From assembly GCA_001509335.1 (NCBI GenBank), contig LGGY01000190.1, positions 1 through 5,950 of the forward strand: 5,950 nucleotides of DNA, given 5' to 3'. The notes below the pieces were generated by a model. It searched no databases. It was not told where the DNA came from and saw only the letters and a list, made by a program, of their open reading frames with translations. This document shows positions 1 to 5,948 of the stretch, piece by piece. Origin of the DNA: Fidelibacterota bacterium 46_43. Its GTDB lineage: Bacteria; Fidelibacterota; Fidelibacteria; Fidelibacterales; Fidelibacteraceae. How positions within the stretch are numbered: the stretch's first letter is position 1; each line of letters starts with the position of its first letter. A program made the position numbers and the translations under genes.

Positions 1-85
1 GACTATTTGCACCCTCGTCCACTCGTACCTTCCGTTTTCCCAATTCTTCCATTCTCAATTCCCCACAAAGCTTTTAAATTCCGTC
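1..85. repeat. Short upstream region with an inverted relative of the right-hand repeats
   Basis: Non-coding stretch before the U32 gene. On the minus strand, positions 54-38 read gaatggaagaattggga, which matches 5397-5412 (gaatggagaattggga) apart from one extra A. Further out, the minus strand reads ggtacgag at 29-22, matching ggtacgag at 5474-5481. Read outward from the neighbouring gene start, both ends of the window therefore carry the same elements in the same order. No clear Shine-Dalgarno sequence precedes the ATG at 86, and no convincing promoter is visible; the AT-rich TTTTAAATT at 72-80 is too close to the start codon to serve as an ordinary -10 box. The role of the repeat is unknown. 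Confidence 0.5.
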
Positions 86-2269
86 ATGCACACAATACCG
101 GAACTTTTGGCTCCTGCAGGGGATTTGGAGACAGCCCTGGCTGCCTTTGAAAGCGGTGCAGATGCGGTGTATGGCGGACTTTCACGTTTTAATGCCCGGG
201 AGCGGACCCACAATTTTTCAGAAACAGATTTTGCCAGGTTAATGGCCTATGCCCGGACACACGGGAAAAAGGTCTACCTAACCCTGAACACTCTGGTTAT
301 GGACCGTGAGTTGTCGGATGTAACGGATTTCCTCAGCCTTATGTCCGGACTCCGTCCCCACGCGGTGATTATTCAGGATTTCGGTATTTTGCGTCTAATC
401 CGGGAGCATTACCCGGAACTGCCCATCCATGCCTCTACCCAGATGGCGGTCCACAATTCAGCCGGTGTCAATTTTCTGGCAGACAAGGGGATTAGCCGGG
501 TGATTCTGGAACGGCAGGTCACCCTGGAAGAACTGGCACTGATTCAACGCCATTCAAATATTGAGCTTGAAGTTTTCATTCACGGGGCCCTTTGCTGCAG
601 TCTGTCCGGAGTGTGTCTTTTTTCTTCCTGGATGGGTGGATGGAGCGGAAACCGGGGTAAGTGCAAACAACCCTGCCGTCGGCGCTATTTTACACCGAAT
701 GGGAATGGCTTTTTCTTTTCCACCAAAGATTTATGCACCCTGGATCTCATTCCCCAATTGAAAAAGATGGGTATTACCTCCCTGAAAATTGAGGGACGTC
801 TGCGGAAAGCCGATTATGTACGCTCTGTTGTGGATGCCTACCGGCTGATGCTTGACACGCCCAAAGGTGAAGAGCACGTAGTACTGAAAGAAGCCCGGAA
901 TATTCTGAACCGGGCTTCAGGCCGGGAATGGTCTTCGGGTTTTTTCACTCAAAAAGCCATGAAATCGGTTATCAACTACGATTCCATGGGGAGCCGGGGT
1001 CAATGGGTGGGGGATGTAATATCTGTCCGGCCTAACGGTTTTGAGATGAAGACATCCCGGCGGATTTTCATAGGGGATAAGCTCCGGGTCCAACCGGCAT
1101 CCGGTGAAGAAGGTCCCTCTTTCATTGTGACCCTGATGCGTGAGGACACTACACCGGTTCGGAGAAGTGATAAAAACGCCCGTCTTTTTATTCACTGCGA
1201 TAAAGCAATTCCCCAAAAAGGCAAGGTTTTCCGCATCGGGAGTCCCGTCAAGTATCCCCGGATAAATATGGATAAAATCCCGGAAATCCGCCATTGGATC
1301 CGCCTGGAGATCCGGATTCATCCCGGTGGGCTCCGGGCCCGGGTCACAGACCCACATCTCCCCCATTCCATCATGCTCTCCGGTGATGTACAAAAAGCCA
1401 AAAAACATCCCGTCGTCCGACAGGATTTGGAAACCGAATTTCTAAAACTGAGTGTGGACGGAATCGGCCTCCTGGATCTTACCGTGATCCTGGATGGGGA
1501 CTATTTTATCCAGAATAAAACGCTTCGGTCACTGAGGCAGTCATTGGCCGGCCTGCTCAATGAATCCCTGGCGGCGTATCAATCCCAAAAAAGAAAAAAT
1601 ATCCCTGAATTTTCACGCAAACCCTTGGAAAACACGGGGTCCGAACCTGTCACCAGTGTATATTTCTCCCAGGGAGAGCAAGATCCGGGGGATGTATGGA
1701 TTATCCGGGATCTTGATGATCCGGCACCGGCCCATGAACGGTTATTACCCCTTTTCTGTCCGGAAACACGACTTCAGGCTTTGAGACAGTCAATCACAAA
1801 GGCGATCCAATCCGGCACGCAGACTTTCCGGGTAAGTTCGCTGTATGGATTTGAACTGCTTAAAGAATTTTCAGGGATACATATTCATGGGGGATTTTCC
1901 CTGCCGGTGGCCAATTCCATGGCTTTTCAGGAGTTAACGGATTGGGGGGCGGATAAAATCCTCCTGTGGCCTGAACTGGACCGTTCTGGATTTGAATCCA
2001 TACTGACACACTGGCGGGATAAGGCAGAGATTCTTACAGAAGGCCGCCTGCCCATCCTGATGACCCGGGGAGTGATTCCGGTGGAAGGGGATATCCGGGA
2101 CAGCCGGGGTGCTGTCTTTACAGTGGTGAAAACAGACACACTCACCTGGCTCTATCCTGAAAAAGAGATATCCATTAAACCCTTTCCCGGCGTTCATCAG
2201 TTTAAAATATTTTTTCGGGATAAAAGCACATCCGGCACAGATTGGAACCTGAACGGGGAATGGAAGTGA
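86..2269 (+). CDS. rlhA: U32-family protein with DUF3656, RlhA-type 23S rRNA hydroxylation protein
   Basis: This 727-residue protein belongs to the U32 family, whose members were once annotated as peptidases. Several are now known as iron-sulfur RNA- or quinone-hydroxylation proteins (RlhA, TrhP, UbiU/UbiV). What is seen: the N-terminus ELLAPAGDLETALAAFESGADAVYGG is the family's first barrel strand and supports this start. The core signature EVFIHGALC...SGVC (C170, C177) is followed by GKC193 and QPC197, then STKDLC (C217) and LKIEGRLRKADYV (233-245). Residues about 385-497 resemble DUF3656, present in E. coli RlhA (653 aa) and absent from the shorter TrhP. Residues about 530-700 look like a second barrel-type part (HGGFSLPVANSMAF, then LMTRGV...DSRGAVF). 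Known of the family: E. coli RlhA makes 5-hydroxycytidine at C2501 of 23S rRNA. Inferred: same role here, in the cytoplasm, with the cysteines holding an Fe-S cluster. A related U32 protein acting on another RNA is possible. No clear ribosome binding site is visible. The gene converges on hflX with a 33-bp gap. Confidence 0.85.
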   Translation: MHTIPELLAPAGDLETALAAFESGADAVYGGLSRFNARERTHNFSETDFARLMAYARTHGKKVYLTLNTLVMDRELSDVTDFLSLMSGLRPHAVIIQDFGILRLIREHYPELPIHASTQMAVHNSAGVNFLADKGISRVILERQVTLEELALIQRHSNIELEVFIHGALCCSLSGVCLFSSWMGGWSGNRGKCKQPCRRRYFTPNGNGFFFSTKDLCTLDLIPQLKKMGITSLKIEGRLRKADYVRSVVDAYRLMLDTPKGEEHVVLKEARNILNRASGREWSSGFFTQKAMKSVINYDSMGSRGQWVGDVISVRPNGFEMKTSRRIFIGDKLRVQPASGEEGPSFIVTLMREDTTPVRRSDKNARLFIHCDKAIPQKGKVFRIGSPVKYPRINMDKIPEIRHWIRLEIRIHPGGLRARVTDPHLPHSIMLSGDVQKAKKHPVVRQDLETEFLKLSVDGIGLLDLTVILDGDYFIQNKTLRSLRQSLAGLLNESLAAYQSQKRKNIPEFSRKPLENTGSEPVTSVYFSQGEQDPGDVWIIRDLDDPAPAHERLLPLFCPETRLQALRQSITKAIQSGTQTFRVSSLYGFELLKEFSGIHIHGGFSLPVANSMAFQELTDWGADKILLWPELDRSGFESILTHWRDKAEILTEGRLPILMTRGVIPVEGDIRDSRGAVFTVVKTDTLTWLYPEKEISIKPFPGVHQFKIFFRDKSTSGTDWNLNGEWK

Positions 2270-2302
2270 CCACCCCATAAAAGCCTCTTTCAGCCAGACA
2301 GT
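2270..2302. other. Convergent intergenic gap without a clear terminator
   Basis: These 33 bp separate the stop codons of the U32 gene (+) and hflX (-). Only a trivial stem is visible (aaag-cct-cttt, 4 bp, near 2280-2290), with no GC-rich hairpin and no U-tract on either strand. Transcripts from the two sides may overlap, or end by another mechanism. Confidence 0.5.
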
Positions 2303-3586
2303 TTATTCACCTTTCAAATGGAATTTTTTTGTCAGATAAGCCCAGATGTCCCGGTCTGCCTGGAGGGTAAAGCGGGTCACATCTTCTTCATGGGACTGGC
2401 TTAATATCCGTGTATGTTCATGAAGCGCTGCGATGATATCACCTGCCTGGTGGGGAATGTCCACGGTCCGGATAATGGTATTTTCATCCATTCTGGACTG
2501 GATCTCTTTGATAAGCCGGCTCAGTCCGATGGCTTCCTTTGCCGAAATCCACACCGCATCAGGATATTCCCGCTTCACAAGGGTAACATTCATGCTTTCC
2601 GGTACACGATCGGCCTTGTTGAACACCGTGAGAAAGCGTTTTTCGGGAATTTCAAAATCCTTCAGTACCCGGTCGATAGTTGCCAGATGACGACGAAAAT
2701 CAGGATCGGAAATATCCACCAGTTTGATCAGGAGATCGGCGGATTCTGCTTCTTTCAGGGTACTCCGGAAAGAGGCCACAAGCTGGTGTGGGAGTTTCTG
2801 GATAAAGCCCACCGTATCGCTCAGGTACACTTCCCGCCCGTTGGGCATCGTCATTTTCCGCACGGTGGTATCCAGGGTTTTGAAAAGCTGATCCTCTACA
2901 TCTACCCCGGCATCCGTAAGAGTATTCATCAGGGTGGATTTTCCGGCATTGGTATATCCCACCAGGGCTACATTAAAAAATTCATGACGAAATTTTCGTT
3001 GTGTACTCCGCTGCAGGGCTATTTTTTCCAGCTCTTTTTTCAATTTTTTAATCTGATCCCTTAAAAGGCGACGGTCAATTTCAATCTGGGTTTCTCCGGG
3101 TCCCCTTCGTGCTCCTCCGATACCACCGGCCTGGCGTTCCAGGTGGGTCCATTGGCGTGTCAGGCGGGGTAACAAGTATTCGGCCCTGGCCAGGGCTACC
3201 TGGGTCTTGGCTTCCCGTGTCCGGGCATGTTGCTGAAAAATATCCAGAATCAATGCACTCCGGTCCAGGACTTTCAATCCATCCCCCAGAATTTTCTGGA
3301 CAGCCTTCGCCTGACCGGGATCCAGTTCATCATCAAAAATGACCGTCTCAACCCCCAGCTCTTCACAGAGATTTTTCAGGGTCTGGAGCTTCCCTTTCCC
3401 AAGGTAGTGGATGGAATGGAGGGTAGGACGTGCCTGGACAAGCGTATCCACAACCTCACCACCGGCAGTTTCCGTCAGACGGGAAAGTTCTTCAAGCGAC
3501 CGCTCGGTCTTTTCACCGGCGCCGGGGAGTTCCACTGCCACTAAAAGGACTTTCTCTGTATCGTTTCGATTATTAACATCTGTCAT
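2303..3586 (-). CDS. hflX: Ribosome-associated GTPase HflX
   Basis: Full-length HflX (427 aa; E. coli 426 aa), a cytoplasmic GTPase that binds the 50S subunit and splits stalled or heat-damaged 70S ribosomes. The N-terminal HflX domain covers about 1-200, with YLGKGKLQTL (61-70), VIFDDELDPGQ (82-92), DRSALILDIFQQHA (108-121) and the signature WTHLERQAGGIG then RGPGETQIEIDRR (161-173). A lysine- and arginine-rich helical linker follows (about 174-200). The GTPase domain is intact: G1 GYTNAGKS (210-217), G2 around FKTLDTTVR (235-243), G3 DTVG (257-260), G4 NKAD (323-326) and G5 SAK (348-350). A short C-terminal domain (about 370-427) ends in WAYLTKKFHLKGE. The start ATG overlaps the stop of the upstream BatA-like gene (ATGA). 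The nearest AGGA lies about 14 nt upstream of the ATG, farther than usual, so translation probably depends on coupling. Nothing in the motifs suggests loss of function. Confidence 0.97.
   Translation of the reverse strand: MTDVNNRNDTEKVLLVAVELPGAGEKTERSLEELSRLTETAGGEVVDTLVQARPTLHSIHYLGKGKLQTLKNLCEELGVETVIFDDELDPGQAKAVQKILGDGLKVLDRSALILDIFQQHARTREAKTQVALARAEYLLPRLTRQWTHLERQAGGIGGARRGPGETQIEIDRRLLRDQIKKLKKELEKIALQRSTQRKFRHEFFNVALVGYTNAGKSTLMNTLTDAGVDVEDQLFKTLDTTVRKMTMPNGREVYLSDTVGFIQKLPHQLVASFRSTLKEAESADLLIKLVDISDPDFRRHLATIDRVLKDFEIPEKRFLTVFNKADRVPESMNVTLVKREYPDAVWISAKEAIGLSRLIKEIQSRMDENTIIRTVDIPHQAGDIIAALHEHTRILSQSHEEDVTRFTLQADRDIWAYLTKKFHLKGE
3583..3586 (-). promoter_or_regulatory. ATGA stop/start overlap coupling the BatA-like gene to hflX
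   Basis: The plus strand reads tcat at 3583-3586, so the minus strand is ATGA: ATG (3586-3584) starts hflX and TGA (3585-3583) ends the BatA-like gene. This arrangement is typical of translational coupling by terminating ribosomes. The weakly placed AGGA further upstream fits that reading. Confidence 0.85.
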
Positions 3587-5361
3587 ATATTTTTTGTTTT
3601 TCCTCGTTTTTTCATATTCAGTATCATCAGAAAGAATTCCCCTCCCCAGCAGAGGGCCGTAAGCAAAAAGAAAAGGGGTGTAAGGGACCGCCCTTTGAGA
3701 GATTCACGGAAAGCCCGGATTTCATCGTTCTGTGCCGGAATAATCTGCATCCCGGGGAGAGGGGATTCCAAAACAGTGCTTTTCGTTTCACTTTCGGGCC
3801 AGTTCACGGCGAAATAGACCTGACTGCCATTGCTTACCCGGGTATATATGCCGGGGATATCCGTTCCGGTATAGGGTTTCAGAACCTTCACGCGGTGTCC
3901 GTCGGGACGGACGATTTCATCGCCTGCCTGATGAATGGGAATGGGATCGCCAATCAGTATATCCTGACGGGTGGCCCCTGTAAAGTAAAAGAGAAACGTT
4001 TTTAAGGCGCGGGTAAAAAGGGGATGTGTCCCCATTAGGTTGTCTGCCAGCCGAAAGGGAGATGTTTGAATGTAGAGATTGTTTTCCCGGAGGGTGTATA
4101 AAAAGGGTTTTCCATCGTTCAGGCGCAGAATTGGTTGATAAGACGTATCCGCCAGGATGGAAAAATACCGGGAGACGGAAAAACCGGGAAGCTCTGAAAA
4201 TACCGGATCTGCTTTTTCAGCCCTTTCTGTGATCCGGAACTGTCCTTCAGAAAGTGTATACTCCCGGGCATCCTGTAGTGCAAGCATCTCTTTCCAGGCA
4301 GGATCAGGCCGGCGGTCCATCACAATCCAGACCGGTTTGTGTTGGGCAAAGCGGCGGATACGGGCCATCTGAGCTTTCGGGAGAGGATGAAGGCCGTCGA
4401 CTATGAGTAAATCCCGGTTTTCCAGGGGGCTACCGGGAAAAAGATCCGGTTTGACCGCTTCCACATCCACTGTGAGAAGGGCTCCCAGGGCGGGAAGCAG
4501 ATAGGAATCCTCCCCTTCCACCAGAAGAATGGATATTTTCTCTCCTGCGTTCAGGGAAAAATAGCGCTGGTTAAAAGGATGATCCGATTCCTCGGTTTTC
4601 ACCATTCCATGATAATGACCGGGCGATTCAGCCAGGAAAGAAAATTCCACATATCCTGATTCATCAGGCCGGGTCTGGGCAATTCGTTTTCCATTGACAG
4701 TGAGATAGGCCAGGGGATGCCGTTCCTCAGGGATGGCTAAAATGGCACGGACAGGGATAAAATCACCGGCGGGAAAATAGCGGGCGGGGATCTCCAGGGA
4801 TTGGATCCAAGACCTTTCCCTGAAAGGATTTAAGGCAAGAATTACGGGGTCATCCACATGTTCCCGAAGGGTATTTAAAAAGACGGGCATAGCATCATTG
4901 GCCTGGAGGTCGGTCAGGAAGAAGAGATGTTCGGGGGGACGGGCACGCTGGAGTTTTCGTGTAAGTGCTTGGGGTGACATTTTCTCATACACCCGGAGTG
5001 TATCCCAGCCGGGGAATTCAGATTGGAGGGTACTGACTATGTTTTCAAAGTCTTTGTGAAAGCGGGCACTGGGAGAATGATCCACAAGGATGAGTCCTTC
5101 ACCGGGTCCGCCCAGATGCCATCCACCGGCAAAAGGTCCGGCCAGAGCCAAAATCAAAAAGAGAATGCCCAGTGTCCGAAGGATGAGAATTATCCATTGC
5201 CGCAGCCGTATTTTTCGAAGGGAATCGGTCTCGATTTGTTTTAAAAGACGGATTGAACTGAAATAGACCTTCTCGTACCGCCGTTCTCCCAGGAGATGTA
5301 TGATAACCGGTATACCTGCCGCCGCCAGAAGCACAAGGATACCAGGCCAGAGAAATGACAT
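3583..5361 (-). CDS. BatA-domain membrane protein with shortened VWA-like region
   Basis: This 592-residue protein starts with the N-terminal double-transmembrane region of the BatA (Bacteroides aerotolerance) family: TM1 at about 3-23 (FLWPGILVLLAAAGIPVIIH), the family-type LLGERRYEKVYFSSIRLLKQ, then a basic stretch and TM2 at about 55-77. Right after it comes LILVDHSPSA (90-99), whose D94-x-S96-x-S98 matches the DxSxS metal-site motif of von Willebrand A domains, and FFLTDLQAND (147-156) with a TD pair. The VWA-like part is short (about 70-90 residues) and the usual middle portion is hard to see. Residues about 275-350 (ISILLVEGED...LLIVDGLH...VWIVMDR) look like the Rossmann/glutamine-amidotransferase-like fold often found in such proteins. 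A third TM lies at about 561-582, followed by a basic tail. The large middle part is probably outside the inner membrane and anchored on both sides. Its function is unknown. Other usual bat-operon members (MoxR ATPase, BatB-E) are absent from the window. It is first gene of a pair with hflX. Confidence 0.8.
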   Translation of the reverse strand: MSFLWPGILVLLAAAGIPVIIHLLGERRYEKVYFSSIRLLKQIETDSLRKIRLRQWIILILRTLGILFLILALAGPFAGGWHLGGPGEGLILVDHSPSARFHKDFENIVSTLQSEFPGWDTLRVYEKMSPQALTRKLQRARPPEHLFFLTDLQANDAMPVFLNTLREHVDDPVILALNPFRERSWIQSLEIPARYFPAGDFIPVRAILAIPEERHPLAYLTVNGKRIAQTRPDESGYVEFSFLAESPGHYHGMVKTEESDHPFNQRYFSLNAGEKISILLVEGEDSYLLPALGALLTVDVEAVKPDLFPGSPLENRDLLIVDGLHPLPKAQMARIRRFAQHKPVWIVMDRRPDPAWKEMLALQDAREYTLSEGQFRITERAEKADPVFSELPGFSVSRYFSILADTSYQPILRLNDGKPFLYTLRENNLYIQTSPFRLADNLMGTHPLFTRALKTFLFYFTGATRQDILIGDPIPIHQAGDEIVRPDGHRVKVLKPYTGTDIPGIYTRVSNGSQVYFAVNWPESETKSTVLESPLPGMQIIPAQNDEIRAFRESLKGRSLTPLFFLLTALCWGGEFFLMILNMKKRGKTKNI

Positions 5362-5390
5362 AAACCCTCATATATTACGATATAAGTTAG
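5362..5390 (-). promoter_or_regulatory. Possible ribosome binding site and AT-rich leader of the BatA-like gene
   Basis: On the minus strand the sequence directly before the ATG at 5361 is GAGGG followed by TTT, a Shine-Dalgarno-like element (5369-5365) only 3 nt from the start codon, closer than the usual 5-9. Upstream is an AT-rich patch (5370-5385, minus strand TTATATCGTAATATAT) that could include a -10 box, but it would give a very short leader and I see no matching -35 box. The ribosome binding site is plausible; the promoter is weak. Confidence 0.3.
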
Positions 5391-5396
5391 GGAGAA

Positions 5397-5424
5397 GAAT
5401 GGAGAATTGGGAATGGAGAATTGG
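5397..5424. repeat. Perfect 14-bp tandem duplication
   Basis: The 14-mer gaatggagaattgg occurs at 5397-5410 and immediately again at 5411-5424. An inverted relative with a one-base insertion lies at 38-54. Both sites are just upstream of a gene start and oriented the same way relative to that gene, which suggests a dispersed intergenic repeat family in this genome. Confidence 0.85.
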
Positions 5425-5567
5425 AGAAATGAAGGGGCGAGGAGACGAAGGTTTGATGTGACGATGAGGAGAGGGTACGAGACGATGGCATGAGGTAGAT
5501 AAAGGCGTAGGAGCCCCCCCAATGATTGCCTGGCCTGTAAAATGGGATCAGCGAAGTGACGGCTAGA

Positions 5568-5706
5568 AAGTCGACAGTGGACAGTCGACAGCAGATTGAT
5601 TCGATTGAATAGATTGATTTGATTGGGGGATTGATTTGATTGGATGATTGAATAGATTGGGAGATTGATTTGATTGATTGGATTGATTCGTCAGGAGCGA
5701 AGCGAC
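5568..5706. repeat. Composite repeat module, copy A
   Basis: The module has three parts: a heptamer-periodic head (aagtcga, cagtgga, cagtcga at 5568-5588), a GATTG-led minisatellite (5594-5689), and a tail ending in caggagcgaagcgac (5692-5706). Positions 5575-5619 are identical over 45 bp to 5806-5850, an offset of 231 bp. The tail is followed by ataacttc, resembling gccaacttc after copy B. A decayed tail-like stretch, tcagcgaagtgac, sits just before the module at 5548-5560, hinting at a third, eroded copy. No transposase or terminal repeats typical of an insertion sequence are visible. Confidence 0.8.
5594..5689. repeat. GATTG minisatellite array A, 11 units of 8-9 bp
   Basis: The whole segment divides without gaps into 11 head-to-tail units, each beginning GATTG: gattgattc, gattgaata, gattgattt, gattgggg, gattgattt, gattggat, gattgaata, gattggga, gattgattt, gattgattg, gattgattc. 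Unit length is 9 bp, or 8 bp in the GATTGG-type units. The mixture of lengths makes a protein-coding role unlikely. Confidence 0.9.
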
Positions 5707-5728
5707 ATAACTTCCAGCTTCTTATAAT

Positions 5729-5760
5729 GATTGATTCGATTGGTTTGATTGGATGATTGG
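5729..5760. repeat. GATTG minisatellite array C, short partial array
   Basis: Between the two composite modules are three full units and a truncated fourth of the same repeat: gattgattc, gattggttt, gattggat and gattgg, followed by accacttgtc. It lacks the cagtgg heptamer head seen at the two large arrays and could be a remnant of another module copy. Confidence 0.8.
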
Positions 5761-5770
5761 ACCACTTGTC

Positions 5771-5792
5771 ACGCGTTACGCGTTATGCGTCA
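5771..5792. repeat. Heptamer tandem repeat (acgcgtt)
   Basis: Three consecutive 7-mers, acgcgtt (5771-5777), acgcgtt (5778-5784) and atgcgtc (5785-5791), lie in the spacer between modules A and B. The surrounding sequence gtcacgcgtt...atgcgtcac begins and ends with the same gtcac. Short heptamer tandem repeats of this type are known from intergenic DNA of some bacteria, notably filamentous cyanobacteria; no function is established here. Confidence 0.75.
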
Positions 5793-5798
5793 CTTTTT

Positions 5799-5920
5799 CA
5801 GTGGGCAGTGGACAGTCGACAGCAGATTGATTCGATTGAATAGATTGATTGGATTGGATGATTGAATAGATCGGGAGATTGATTCGATTGATTGGATTGA
5901 TTCGCCAGGAGCGCAGCGAC
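5799..5920. repeat. Composite repeat module, copy B
   Basis: Second copy of the module at 5568-5706: heptamer head cagtggg, cagtgga, cagtcga (5799-5819), then a GATTG array (5825-5903), then the tail ccaggagcgcagcgac (5905-5920). It shares a 45-bp exact block with copy A and differs downstream by a 17-bp shorter array and scattered substitutions. It is followed by gccaacttca and the terminal palindrome. Confidence 0.8.
5825..5903. repeat. GATTG minisatellite array B, 9 units of 8-9 bp
   Basis: Nine head-to-tail units: gattgattc, gattgaata, gattgattg, gattggat, gattgaata, gatcggga, gattgattc, gattgattg, gattgattc. Unit order follows array A, except that array A has two additional units (gattgggg plus one gattgattt, 17 bp). 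One unit has T changed to C (gatcggga). Confidence 0.9.
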
Positions 5921-5930
5921 GCCAACTTCA

Positions 5931-5948
5931 GACAGGCCGCGGCCTGTC
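5931..5948. repeat. Perfect 18-bp palindrome at the window edge
   Basis: GACAGGCCGCGGCCTGTC equals its own reverse complement over all 18 bases; the next flanking pair (a5930, c5949) does not match. As RNA it could fold as a 7-bp stem with a CGCG loop, but no T-run follows within the window, so a terminator cannot be claimed. The half-site ggcctgt also occurs at 5532-5538, just ahead of module A, suggesting that the palindrome half belongs to the repeated unit. Confidence 0.8.

Noticed and set aside
917..1408. A 163-codon minus-strand open frame antisense to the U32 gene
   Set aside because: It lies within the strongly supported U32 frame, and its composition and lack of motifs fit an antisense shadow.
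2414..3064. A 216-codon plus-strand open frame antisense to hflX
   Set aside because: It lies wholly inside hflX on the opposite strand, where every GTPase motif is intact. Its translation shows no family signature.
5241..5522. A 93-codon minus-strand open frame across the start of the BatA-like gene and the repeat region
   Set aside because: It overlaps the well-supported BatA-like N-terminus in another frame, its upstream half is translated repeat DNA, and it shows no recognisable domain.
5723..5728. Perfect TATAAT as a plus-strand promoter -10 box
   Set aside because: The hexamer 17 bp upstream is aagcga, unlike TTGACA, and no gene follows within the window. It may be a chance match in AT-rich repeat DNA.
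5594..5903. CRISPR array
   Set aside because: The units are 8-9 bp and directly adjacent, without unique spacers of regular length, and no cas gene is in the window.
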